A stretch of 64,000 nt of DNA from CADEDH01 sp047974625. GTDB lineage: Bacteria > Actinomycetota > Acidimicrobiia > Acidimicrobiales > SZUA-35. The notes beneath the pieces were generated by a model, which worked only from the letters and a program-made list of their open reading frames with translations, had not been told where the DNA came from and made no database searches. A program made the translations under genes and the position numbers. Numbering within the stretch: the stretch's first letter is position 1; the number at the start of each line of letters is the position of its first letter. The stretch covers positions 244,170 to 308,169 of the forward strand of contig JBKECK010000054.1 of NCBI GenBank assembly GCA_047974625.1, in the 5' to 3' direction. Below, piece by piece: positions 24,276-32,140 of the stretch.

Positions 24276-24461
24276 CTAGGCGTCGATTGGGGGGCGGGCG
24301 TACTGGGAGCGGAGCCGCTCAACCTGTCGCTCGTGCTGTGCTCGCTTCACCGGGTCGGAAAGCCGTTCCGCTAGACGAGCTGCCGCGCCCTCACCTGCTT
24401 CGCCGCTTTCGATCTCGGAAGCGAACTCCCGGAACAGATCACGAGGAAGCGAGTCGGCCAC
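24276..24461 (-). CDS. Hypothetical 61-aa charged helical protein
   Basis: From GTG 24461: ADSLPRDLFREFASEIESGE, AGEGAAARLAERLSDPVKRA, QHERQVERLRSQYARP. It is highly charged and helical, compatible with an antitoxin-like or other small regulatory protein, but no family is recognised. The stop lies 15 bases before the upstream end of the interrupted frame described at 23965. A longer frame starting at 24608 exists, but its N-terminal part looks non-coding. Confidence 0.35.
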   Translation of the reverse strand: MADSLPRDLFREFASEIESGEAGEGAAARLAERLSDPVKRAQHERQVERLRSQYARPPIDA

Positions 24462-25221
24462 GAAGCCGAATGTACTACACCGGTGGACACTTCCCGACCA
24501 CGGGGAGTTCGCGAGCTTGGCGACGGGCCCGGCCGGCCAACGCCAGCTCGTGGTGTCGGTCCAGGGCGATATCGAGCCCAGTGCCTGGGTGCCAGCGGAC
24601 CCCGGCACTTCGGGGCGCCGCGACCGGGACGCTGGAGCGCCGCCGAGAACACTGGGGAGATGCCGGTCTACTCGCGTACGACGGCGACCAGGACGCGAGC
24701 GATATACGTGACGTCGACGACGGGTCGGTGAGGGGCGCCGACGTCAACCCATACGGGCGAGCACCCCTTGGCGGGACGCGACACTGTCAGTGTGACGGTC
24801 GCGACCGAAGCGCCCTGGGACTTCTCGCATCTGGTCCGAGTCGAGTGCGCTCGGCTGCTCGACATGCTGCGCTCGTTGTCGGCGGCGACCTCAGCGTCAT
24901 CTCCTGGCAACGTGATCATCACCATGGCACGCCTGCGCCCGATACGGGGACGAGATGACGTTCGTCGACTGGCTCGGCAGTCAGCAACCGCAGCAGCCCA
25001 GCCAGCCCAGCCAACCCCGCCAACAGCCCCCCAACCCCAGCCACCCCCGAGCAGTGGATCCAGGCTCAGAGGGAGGCACGATCTACGACCCCGGGCGACC
25101 CCTTCACCCAAGGGGACCAGACGCGGCTGTAGCGCGTCAGGGACAACAGCACGTCTCGCTCCCGGTACCCCGGGAACCGCCCGACCTCGTAGGCTCCGGG
25201 AAACACCGCGAGGGAACCTCC
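24462..25221. other. 760-base stretch without a convincing gene
   Basis: Several frames are open on both strands but none shows a recognisable family along its length. One plus-strand piece at about 24793-24880 (TEAPWDFSHLVRVECARLLD, MLRSLSAAT) resembles the first helix of a DinB-like protein, then degenerates. A Gln/Pro-rich frame at 24955-25110 (PQQPSQPSQP) is low complexity. GC and codon patterns suggest decayed DNA. Confidence 0.4.
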
Positions 25222-25656
25222 ATGCCCATCAAGTTCGAAAACGTCGGCATCGCCGTCCGCGACCTCGACGAGACCATCGCCTTCTTCGCTGATCTCGGTC
25301 TCAGCGTCGTCGGACGCGACACCGTCAGCGGAGACTGGGCCGACACCGCGGTCGGTCTCGACGGCAATCGCGCCAGGATCGCGGTGCTGCAAACCCCTGA
25401 CGGCCATGCCTGCCTCGAGCTATTCGAGTACCTCCACCCCGACGCGATCGAGACCAACCCGACCCAGCCACACGAAATCGGCATGCACCGGGTGGCGTTC
25501 TCCGTCGAGGACATCGACAACGCCTTGGCCATCGCCGCCCGGCACGGCTATCACCCACGGCGAGGTGTCGCCACCTACGGCGACATGTACCGGCTCACGT
25601 ACATCACCGGTCCCAGCGGGATCCTGATCATGTTGGCCCAACAGCTCACAACCTAG
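25222..25656 (+). CDS. VOC-superfamily (glyoxalase/dioxygenase-like) protein
   Basis: A 144-aa two-module vicinal-oxygen-chelate protein. It opens MPIKFENVGIAVRDLDETIA with the first beta-alpha-beta unit and FFADLGLSVVGRD. The middle ACLELFEY carries a metal-ligand Glu position, MHRVAFSVEDIDNAL opens the second module with a ligand His, and YRLTYITGPSGILIMLAQ closes it. Reactions in this superfamily range from lactoylglutathione lyase to epimerases and bleomycin-type binding proteins; nothing nearby narrows it. AGGGA lies seven bases before the ATG at 25222. It is isolated between decayed regions and convergent with the amidohydrolase. Confidence 0.88.
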   Translation: MPIKFENVGIAVRDLDETIAFFADLGLSVVGRDTVSGDWADTAVGLDGNRARIAVLQTPDGHACLELFEYLHPDAIETNPTQPHEIGMHRVAFSVEDIDNALAIAARHGYHPRRGVATYGDMYRLTYITGPSGILIMLAQQLTT

Positions 25657-25742
25657 TCACGGCGTGCCAGGCCCACGACTCGTGAAATCGCCTTCGGAAC
25701 ACGTGGTGCGAGCGCTCGGCGCTGGCGGTCGTGGACCGCACA

Positions 25743-26699
25743 TCAACTAGGAGGCTCGACGCTCGCCACCCGGTGGGGAAAGAGGGCCTCGGCGGCGCCG
25801 CGGTCGATCGACCGCCGTTGTTCATCGTCGAGGGGGTGCGCCTCGAGCCCGGCGACAAACGCAGAGACGACCGGGGCCGGAGCGTAGGGCCAGTCGCTGC
25901 CGAAGAGAACGTGGCCGGGACGGGCGAAGGCGAGCAGGGATGGCAGGGCGGTCGGGCTGGCCGACAGAGCGGTGTCGAAGTAGAAGCGACCGAGCAGGTC
26001 GAGCCCTTCTACCGCCTCGCCCGACGGTGAGGCGGCCAGGGCGATGCGGTGGGCCGCGTAGGGGACGAACCCGCCAGCGTGCGACAGGATGAACCGCACA
26101 TCCGGGCATCGCTGAATCGTGCCCCGGCGGCACAGGTTGACCGCGGCCCGCGTGGTGTCCAACAGGAAGTCGGCCACGAAGGGCGGGATCCCGGGAACCA
26201 GGTCGGCTCCGGGGAGGATCGACGGGTGGACGAACACCACCGCCCGTCGCCGCTGGAGCTCGTCGAAGATCGGGTCGAAACGGCGGTCACCGAGATAGAC
26301 ACCGCGGTGGTTGGCCAGGACGACGATCCCGTCGGCTCCCAGATCGTCGAGTGCCCGTTCGATCTCGGCCAGGGCGGCGTCCACGTCGGGGAGGGGAAGC
26401 GAGGCGAAGAACCCGAACCGGTCAGGCCGCCCGGCGGCCACATCGGCGGCGTAGTCGTTCACCGCCCGGGCCATGGCCGCGGCGTCGGAACCGCCGCCGA
26501 TGTGGGTTCCTGGGGTCGAGACCGACAGGACAGCGGTCGCCACCCCGCTGGCGTCCATGGCCGCGAGAGCGTCGTCGACGCTCCACACCGGTATCGGGAG
26601 CCCCCCGGCCTGCTGATCGTTGGCCCGGAGCCAGGCCGCGTACTCGGGTGGAACGATGTGGTGGTGAGTGTCGATGCGCAGCGGTCCCCGGGACGTCAC
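25743..26699 (-). CDS. Amidohydrolase family 2 protein (ACMSD-like decarboxylase/hydrolase)
   Basis: A 318-aa metal-dependent TIM barrel (PF04909). Metal-binding HxH is in IDTHHHIVPPEY (H12, H14), further ligands are in VFVHPSILPG and FILSHAGGFVPY, and the terminal Asp is in VLFGSDWPYAPAP. These match the aminocarboxymuconate-semialdehyde decarboxylase group, which decarboxylates or hydrolyses aromatic or beta-keto acids. The GTG at 26699 is chosen because it puts the HxH at the usual distance from the N-terminus; an upstream in-frame start at 26750 would add 17 unlikely residues. It is monocistronic, and the substrate is not deducible from context. Confidence 0.88.
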   Translation of the reverse strand: MTSRGPLRIDTHHHIVPPEYAAWLRANDQQAGGLPIPVWSVDDALAAMDASGVATAVLSVSTPGTHIGGGSDAAAMARAVNDYAADVAAGRPDRFGFFASLPLPDVDAALAEIERALDDLGADGIVVLANHRGVYLGDRRFDPIFDELQRRRAVVFVHPSILPGADLVPGIPPFVADFLLDTTRAAVNLCRRGTIQRCPDVRFILSHAGGFVPYAAHRIALAASPSGEAVEGLDLLGRFYFDTALSASPTALPSLLAFARPGHVLFGSDWPYAPAPVVSAFVAGLEAHPLDDEQRRSIDRGAAEALFPHRVASVEPPS

Positions 26700-26756
26700 G
26701 CAGTCGATGCTAGTAAATGGCCAAGATGGAGTGGGCTTGCTGTGGCTCAACTGCTC

Positions 26757-26941
26757 GCGCCGTCGGGGCGGCCTCGCCGATGTCGCGCCGGCGCCCCTCG
26801 GCGGCTGACACCGGGCCGACGGGCCGTTGGGCTCAGCGACTCATAGCCGATTGACCGGGCCTCGGCGTTCTCGCTGGCGGCTAAGGCGACCCGGATGGAG
26901 TCGACCGCGAGCCGGTCCCGGTCCTGGATCGCAGATGGCAA
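26757..26941 (-). pseudogene. Second YqeY/GatB-domain gene, decayed and frameshifted
   Basis: The minus strand reads MPSAIQDRDRLAVDSIRVAL, then AASENAEARSIGYES. The intact YqeY at 7714-8097 has RHRVAADSIRVALAAIENAE at the same place. After a one-base shift near 26830 the remainder reads GPVSAAEGRRRDIGEAA, matching PAAADVPRREIGEAG of the intact copy. The C-terminal helix is lost. This is an ancient duplicate or a second acquired copy that is no longer functional. Confidence 0.7.
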
Positions 26942-27096
26942 CCCGGCCCGGGGTCAGGCACGGGGGATCGTCCTGGTCTGCGGCTCGAACCTTCTCCGAC
27001 ATCGCTCCGACCTAGACCGCGACACGAGGCGACGAGACCCGTTACGGACCCAGTCCCGGCGTCGAGGAGGCTCCCGGAGCGACCACCCGCCCGTCC

Positions 27097-27300
27097 TCAC
27101 GCCACCAGGTCGGCCAACAGGTCGGTGATGTGAGACGTCACCACGGTGGTGAACGTCGGGTCGGCGAAGCCGTCGGGGCCGTCTCCCCGCAGCGCCCTCG
27201 ATCACCGACGATGGCGACCAAGCTCACGCCGTCGGGGCCGCCGTTCAGGTGGGCCCGTGCCGTCCCACCTGTCGTGGCCCGGGGGGACCGTCCACCACCC
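27097..27300 (-). pseudogene. Unidentified gene relic, C-terminal fragments
   Basis: The minus-strand frame RATTGGTARAHLNGGPDGVS, LVAIVGDRG is followed after a shift by GDGPDGFADPTFTTVVTSHI, TDLLADLVA and a TGA at 27097-27099. Both pieces have coding character but no recognised family, and no start is visible. With the YqeY relic this fills the gene-poor stretch 26700-27326, which otherwise shows nothing. Confidence 0.35.
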
Positions 27301-27326
27301 AACGGACCGGCGGCCGCCCGAGCGGA

Positions 27327-28172
27327 CTACCGTTCGGCTCCGACCAGCCAGAGCTGCGCTCCCCCGACCTGGTCGGGGTCGACGACCGGTGGCAGCGTGC
27401 GACCGTGCCGGCTGGCCAAATCCCTCGGGGAGGTCACCTCCGCCCGCCAGCCGTGCCCGCCGAGCCACCCGACCGGATCTTCAACCGACGACTGCCAGCC
27501 GGCGTCGGTGGTCGACAGCCGTTGCTTGGCCTTTCGCATCATCGGGAGCTCCATGTAGGCCCGGTTGGCGTGCTCGAGGCCGAGCCGACTGCCGGGACGG
27601 CTGAGTTGGCCGATGCGCTCCATCAGCCGGTCAGCGGCCGCGCTGGGGAGGTACATGAGGACGCCCTCGATCAGCCAGACCGTCGGGAGGGTAGCGTCGT
27701 ACCCGGCGGCCTCCAGGCTGGTGGGCCAGTCGTCGCGGAGGTCGACCGGGACCGGGACCCGGACGCAGGTGGGGTCCGCTCCGGCCTCGGCCAGCACCTG
27801 GTCCTTGAAGGCCAGGAGGTCCGGCAGGTCGAGCTCGAACAACCGGACACCGGGCGGCCAGTGGAGCCGGAAGGCCCTGGTGTCGAGCCCGGCGCCAACG
27901 AGAACAACCTGGTGGCAACCGGTATCGACGGCTGCGCCCAGGAGATCGTCGAAGAAGCGGGTCCTCAGAACGAAGTGGGTGCCCGCCATCTTGCCGGCAG
28001 CGCTCAGCCCCTCGATGCGGCCGGCGGCGGCCACCAACACCTGAGCGTGGGGATCGGTGAACAACCGGTCGGTGCGGGTGCTCTCATCGGCGCGCGCCTG
28101 GGCGACGACCACAGCCGTCCGGCTGACGCCGACGGGCCGGGGCGGGTTCACTGCATCGGTGGGATGGGTCAT
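27327..28172 (-). CDS. TIGR00027/PPM-type class I SAM-dependent methyltransferase of the polyketide operon
   Basis: A 281-aa protein of the leucine-carboxyl-methyltransferase-like family (TIGR00027), which includes O-methyltransferases of polyketide and mycobacterial pathways. Visible motifs: substrate lid RTRFFDDLLGAAVD, SAM motif I VVLVGAGLDTRAFRL, FELDLPDLLAFKDQVL (acidic loop binding the ribose), and WLIEGVLMYLP. It ends SRHGRTLPPVVDP. The start ATG overlaps the stop of the FAD monooxygenase, so it is the last gene of the coupled type II polyketide operon. It probably O-methylates (or esterifies) the aromatic product; the position is unknown. Confidence 0.88.
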   Translation of the reverse strand: MTHPTDAVNPPRPVGVSRTAVVVAQARADESTRTDRLFTDPHAQVLVAAAGRIEGLSAAGKMAGTHFVLRTRFFDDLLGAAVDTGCHQVVLVGAGLDTRAFRLHWPPGVRLFELDLPDLLAFKDQVLAEAGADPTCVRVPVPVDLRDDWPTSLEAAGYDATLPTVWLIEGVLMYLPSAAADRLMERIGQLSRPGSRLGLEHANRAYMELPMMRKAKQRLSTTDAGWQSSVEDPVGWLGGHGWRAEVTSPRDLASRHGRTLPPVVDPDQVGGAQLWLVGAER

Positions 28173-29386
28173 GCCAGCTGCTCCAGTGGGTCCGGGACGG
28201 GCAGGTCGTGCAGCTGCGGGTCGACCGTCAGGTCGTAGGTCTTGGTCAGGACGATCCGGTCGAGGATGGCACGTAGGACCAGGTCCCGGAATCGGCAGGT
28301 CAATGCACCGTGCCACCGCGTCATCTCGCCGTTGCCGCGCGACCGACGGACCATCCGGCTGATCCGGTCTACCCGGTGCGCCTCGTAGGCGCGCAGGGCA
28401 TCATCGATGTCGGACTCCGTGACCAGGGACGAGGCGAGGACCACGGCACCCTCGATGGCCTGGTTGGCTCCCTGCCCGAGGTTGAACGTCATCGGATGGG
28501 CGGCGTCCCCGACCAGGGTGGCACGGCGGGTGCTCCACACTGGTACCGGGTCACGGTCGAAGATGTCGACCGGGGTGAAGCGGTCGGACGTGGTCGCCTC
28601 GATCAGGGCGGGGACCGGGTCGGGCCAGTCGCCGAACTGACGCGTCAGGATCGTGCGGCCGTCCTCCCCCACCGAGTCCATGTCGCGCAGGACCCGGTCG
28701 CCGATCACCCCGTCCCAGTACACACGGCCGTCCGGCAGCCGGTAGTAGACGAACCACCGGCCCCGCCCCCAGACCCCTCGGAAGGTGTGCGGGGGAACAC
28801 CGTCGGGGACCACCTCGGAGACACCCTGCCAGGCGGTGAACCCGGCATAGCGGGGCGGTGGCTCGTACGGGCGCATCTGGGCGCGTACGGCTGAGCGGAG
28901 CCCGTCCGCGCCGATCAACAGGTCGGCCCGCAACTCGCGGCCGTCGTCGAACCGGACGACAACGCCCCCGTCGTCCTCCTCGTACCCGACGCATCGGGCC
29001 CCGAGCTCGAGATCATCGCCTACCTCGTGGCACAGGGCCTCGTGCAGCGCCGGCCGGGACACGGTGTACGCCGGAGCACCCAGCCGATCACCGTGTTCCC
29101 CGACCGGCCAGTTCGACAGCCGGCCACCCCGGTACGACCAGAACTGGTGATGGCGCAGCTCATGGCCGATCGCGGCGGGCAGGGCGCCCAGCCCGGCCGC
29201 CCGCAAGGCCAGGACGGCATTGTGCCACAGCACGAGGCCGTGACCGGCCTGGGCGGCAGCGAGTTCCGCCGACCGTTCGCAGACATGAACGCGGGCCCCG
29301 GTCCGGCGCAGCGCGACCGCAGCCGTGAGGCCGCCGATGCCGCCACCGACGATGACGATGGAACGGTCGCGGCGCGCGCCGGTCAT
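28169..29386 (-). CDS. FAD-dependent aromatic-polyketide monooxygenase (hydroxylase)
   Basis: A 405-aa class A flavoprotein monooxygenase. The FAD loop IVIVGGGIGGLTAAVAL is near residues 10-26; the NAD(P)H/FAD DG motif is in LLIGADGLRSAVR; the GD motif is GDAAHPMTFNLGQGANQAIE. The family hydroxylates aromatic polyketides (WhiE ORFVIII and TcmG/PgaE relatives). ATG 29386 overlaps the stop of the ABM gene, and the stop overlaps the methyltransferase start, so both ends are coupled. It likely adds a hydroxyl or quinone oxygen late in the pathway. Confidence 0.9.
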   Translation of the reverse strand: MTGARRDRSIVIVGGGIGGLTAAVALRRTGARVHVCERSAELAAAQAGHGLVLWHNAVLALRAAGLGALPAAIGHELRHHQFWSYRGGRLSNWPVGEHGDRLGAPAYTVSRPALHEALCHEVGDDLELGARCVGYEEDDGGVVVRFDDGRELRADLLIGADGLRSAVRAQMRPYEPPPRYAGFTAWQGVSEVVPDGVPPHTFRGVWGRGRWFVYYRLPDGRVYWDGVIGDRVLRDMDSVGEDGRTILTRQFGDWPDPVPALIEATTSDRFTPVDIFDRDPVPVWSTRRATLVGDAAHPMTFNLGQGANQAIEGAVVLASSLVTESDIDDALRAYEAHRVDRISRMVRRSRGNGEMTRWHGALTCRFRDLVLRAILDRIVLTKTYDLTVDPQLHDLPVPDPLEQLA

Positions 29387-29706
29387 GATCCGACCTCCAC
29401 CGGTCCCGGCGTCTCGGCCCTGATCACGAAGCGAAGCGAACGGGTCTCGGTCATACGCTCCCGCATCGGTTTCACCATGGTCCGATGCTCCTCGGTGCGC
29501 TCCCAGGCCTCGAACTCGTGTAAGGACCGCCATTCGCTGGTGATCAGCCACTGCTCGGGATCGGTGGTTGATTGGCACACCTGGTCGCACAAGTGCCCGG
29601 GTGTGCCGGCGACCAGCTGGCGAACGTCGTCGTAGGCGGCACGGAATCCGGCCCAGTCCCGCTCAGCGACGCGGATCAGAAAGACGATGCGGGCCCGGCC
29701 GGTCAT
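29383..29706 (-). CDS. Antibiotic biosynthesis monooxygenase (ABM) family protein
   Basis: A 107-aa ferredoxin-like fold protein starting MTGRARIVFLIRVAERDWAG. The ABM pattern is visible: a first strand with long helix FRAAYDDVRQLV, then CDQVCQSTTDPEQWLITSEW, RSLHEFEAWERTEEHRTMV. ABM proteins in type II polyketide clusters act as cofactor-free oxygenases forming quinones (TcmH, ActVA-Orf6). ATG 29706 overlaps the ketoreductase stop. A longer open frame to 29979 is only antisense noise over the ketoreductase. Role as an anthrone oxygenase is inference. Confidence 0.85.
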   Translation of the reverse strand: MTGRARIVFLIRVAERDWAGFRAAYDDVRQLVAGTPGHLCDQVCQSTTDPEQWLITSEWRSLHEFEAWERTEEHRTMVKPMRERMTETRSLRFVIRAETPGPVEVGS

Positions 29707-30449
29707 CGGTCCGCTCCTACGAGGTCGGGTGGCGGGCCGAGCAGGTCCGAGGTGAAGCCGAAGCGACCCAGCAGCGGGACGCACGCTCCGTACAGACCGT
29801 CGGACGCGGGATCGGTCAGGAACGCGGTGACCCCGGCAACGGCCTCGGGGGCCACAGCCTGGTCGAAATCCCAGTCGGGACGGTCGGTCCGCTTCGACGG
29901 GGTGTCGGCCGCGGTCATGACGACCACGTTGGCATGGATTTCCCGGCCCTTGACCTCGTGTGCGAGCGATCGCACCCACGCCACCAGGGCTGCCTTGGCG
30001 GCGGCATAGGCCGACATGGCCCGCAGGGGCTCGTCGGCTAGGGGAGAACTGAAGTACACGAGGTGGCCTCCTTCCGAGAAGGATGGCAACAGTGCCTGGG
30101 TCATGGTCACCGCCGACAGGAAGTTGGCGGCCAGGAGGTCTCGGTACGTCTCGGGCGTCGTCGACATCACGGGGCCGGCCGTAAATCCACCGACGAGGTG
30201 GACCAGGCCAGCCACGCCCCCGAACCGTCTCCCGGCCTCCTCGGCCGCGGCCATGGCCTGGATCGGCTCAGCAACGTCGGCCACAAACGTCTCGATGAAA
30301 CCGGAGTTGCCGAACTCGTCGTCCAGCTCGGCCAGGCGGTCGGCGTTGCGGCCCACGAGCAGCAGCCGGTCACCACGGCCGGACAACGTCCGGATCACCG
30401 CTGGTGCCACCTCGCCGGTGGCTCCGGTGATCAGCAACGCCCCGCTCAT
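29703..30449 (-). CDS. Short-chain dehydrogenase/reductase, probable polyketide ketoreductase
   Basis: A 248-aa Rossmann-fold SDR. The cofactor loop TGATGEVAPAVI begins at residue 8, VGRNADRL favours NADPH, and the catalytic set is S134/S135, Y148 and K152 in YFSSPLADE and SAYAAAKAALV. Its glycine loop (TGATGEV) is slightly atypical compared with the TGxxxGIG of ActIII-type ketoreductases, so it may act on a later intermediate rather than C-9 of the nascent chain. It is coupled by four-base overlaps to the SchA/CurD gene upstream and the ABM gene downstream. Confidence 0.85.
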   Translation of the reverse strand: MSGALLITGATGEVAPAVIRTLSGRGDRLLLVGRNADRLAELDDEFGNSGFIETFVADVAEPIQAMAAAEEAGRRFGGVAGLVHLVGGFTAGPVMSTTPETYRDLLAANFLSAVTMTQALLPSFSEGGHLVYFSSPLADEPLRAMSAYAAAKAALVAWVRSLAHEVKGREIHANVVVMTAADTPSKRTDRPDWDFDQAVAPEAVAGVTAFLTDPASDGLYGACVPLLGRFGFTSDLLGPPPDLVGADR

Positions 30450-30844
30450 CGTTCGGTGCCCCGGGAGTGGTTTCCGGGCGCGGAACCGCTGGCGACCGGG
30501 GCGCCGGCCCGTCGCGTGACGACGTGTTCCATCATCGCCGAACGGAAGAACGCCCGGGCGCCGTCGGGGGTGCTCATGTCGCGCCGTTCGAGCAGGTGGG
30601 GGTCGAGGTCGCGTTCGAGCTTCTGGATGCTCGGCTCCCCGGCCAGGTGAACCATGACGCTGGGCAGGGCGCCGTCGATCTCCATCATCCGGACGACCGT
30701 GTCGCCGGACATGAAGATGGAGGTGCTGATCAGCCGGGTGCCGTCCTCGGTCTCGTACCGGGGAGGGTCGTAGGTGGACAACAGTTGCCGGACCGCCTCG
30801 CGGCTGCCAGGCTTGATGCGGAAAAGGATGGCGTGACGTTGCAT
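30446..30844 (-). CDS. SchA/CurD family protein (WhiE ORFI-like)
   Basis: A 132-aa protein starting MQRHAILFRIKPGSREAVRQ. It matches the SchA/CurD-like domain (PF04486) found in spore-pigment polyketide clusters: TRLISTSIFMSGDTVVRMME, then LAGEPSIQKLERDLDPHL, ARAFFRSAMM. These proteins carry a dimeric alpha/beta-barrel fold related to ABM; their biochemical role is not settled, though they are linked to pigment maturation. The C-terminal 25 residues (TRRAGAPVASGSAPGNHSRG) are a disordered tail. It starts six bases after the chain-length-factor stop, the only intergenic gap in this part of the operon, with AAAGGTG as a ribosome site. Confidence 0.85.
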   Translation of the reverse strand: MQRHAILFRIKPGSREAVRQLLSTYDPPRYETEDGTRLISTSIFMSGDTVVRMMEIDGALPSVMVHLAGEPSIQKLERDLDPHLLERRDMSTPDGARAFFRSAMMEHVVTRRAGAPVASGSAPGNHSRGTER

Positions 30845-30850
30845 CCGGTA

Positions 30851-32140
30851 TCACCTTTCGGTTGGAAACCATTCGGGTCGGGCGAGAACGATCGCGGAGT
30901 TGAAACCTCCGTGACCACGGGCAAGCACGAGCACGGTCCGCAGCGGTAGCCGGCGGGGCTCACGCACCAGATCGAGTCCGAAACGAGGATCGGGTTCGTC
31001 GAGGTTGCCGACGGGAGGGGCGACGCCGTCGCGCAAGGCGAGCAGGGCGTTGGCGGCGCCAAGGGCCGAGCCGCCGGCGCAGAGCCGGCCGGTCAGACCC
31101 TGCGGAGCGGTCACCGGTACGCCCCGATTGCCGAACGCTCGAACGAGCACCTCGGCCTCGACAGCGTCGAGATCGGGGCTGCCGGCGCCGTCGGCGATGA
31201 CCAGGTCGACCTCGGCGGGGCCGATGCCCGCGTCGGCGAGGGCATCGTCGAGGGCCCTCGCGTACTGGCGACCATCCGGGGCGGCGTGCTCGTGATGGTG
31301 GGCGTCGTGCGTGGCGGCGTAGCCGGCGATCTCGCCGTAGATCCCGGGCCGACCACGCCGGGCGGCCGCGGCGGCGTCCTCTACCACGAGCACCGCGCCA
31401 CCCTCACCGGGGACGTAGCCGTTGGCCGCGGTGTCGAACGGCTTGTAGCCGTGGGCGGCCACCGTGGCTGGGGACAGGCGACGGTTGGCGGCCTGACACG
31501 TGATCGCGTACGGGGAGATCGGCGCCTCCGTACCACCGGCGATGACGGCAGGGGTGCCCCGGCGTACGGTGCGGCGGGCCCAGCCCAGGCTGTCCAGGCC
31601 GCCGGCGGCGTCGGACACGACCACTCCGGACGGTCCCTTCGTGCCGTGCAGGATCGACAGCTGGCCGGTGCTGGCCGCGTAGAACCAGGCGATGGACTGG
31701 TATGCGCCCACGCTCCTACGCCCTCGACTCCACAGGGCCTGGATCTCGCGCTGGCCGAACTCGACCCCGCCCGATCCGCTGCCGAGTATGACCGAGGTGG
31801 CGTAGGGGTCGTACATCGACGGGTCGTACCCGGCGTCGTCGGTGGCCATGCCGGCGGCCGCCAGGGCCAGCCACGTCCATCGGTCGGTCTGGACCAGCAG
31901 CCGTTCGTCGATGTGGGCGGTCGGCTCGAATCCGCTGATCTGGCCGGCCAACTGAACCGGGTAGCGCGCCGGGTCAAAGTTCTCGATCGTCCTGACGGAC
32001 TGCCGGCCTTCGAGGGTGGCCCGCCAGTGTTCGTCGACACCGACACCGGTCGGCGCCACCACCCCGAGCCCGGTGACGACGGCACGGACGGACGGGTCGA
32101 AGCGAGTCACCCTCCGTTCGGCAACGGGTGAGCCGGTCAT
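30851..32140 (-). CDS. Type II polyketide ketosynthase beta subunit (chain-length factor, CLF)
   Basis: A 429-aa thiolase-fold partner of KS-alpha. It aligns end to end with KS-alpha but lacks the nucleophile: the segment equivalent to C177 reads VVVSDAAGGLDSLG, with Ala178. Most CLFs have Gln there (EQAGGLDA), so even the usual decarboxylase Gln is missing. Other CLF traits: GGTEAPISPYAITCQAANRR, GYVPGEGGAVLVVEDA, and VIADGAGSPDLDAVEAEVL replacing the catalytic NAHGSGT. CLF sets chain length in the KS-alpha/CLF dimer. It is coupled to KS-alpha by ATGA. Chain length cannot be judged safely from sequence by eye. Confidence 0.95.
   Translation of the reverse strand: MTGSPVAERRVTRFDPSVRAVVTGLGVVAPTGVGVDEHWRATLEGRQSVRTIENFDPARYPVQLAGQISGFEPTAHIDERLLVQTDRWTWLALAAAGMATDDAGYDPSMYDPYATSVILGSGSGGVEFGQREIQALWSRGRRSVGAYQSIAWFYAASTGQLSILHGTKGPSGVVVSDAAGGLDSLGWARRTVRRGTPAVIAGGTEAPISPYAITCQAANRRLSPATVAAHGYKPFDTAANGYVPGEGGAVLVVEDAAAAARRGRPGIYGEIAGYAATHDAHHHEHAAPDGRQYARALDDALADAGIGPAEVDLVIADGAGSPDLDAVEAEVLVRAFGNRGVPVTAPQGLTGRLCAGGSALGAANALLALRDGVAPPVGNLDEPDPRFGLDLVREPRRLPLRTVLVLARGHGGFNSAIVLARPEWFPTER

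Noticed and set aside
24955..25221. N-terminal extension of the VOC protein from 24955
   Set aside because: The extension is a Gln/Pro-rich low-complexity stretch, while ATG 25222 has a good ribosome site and matches the family start.
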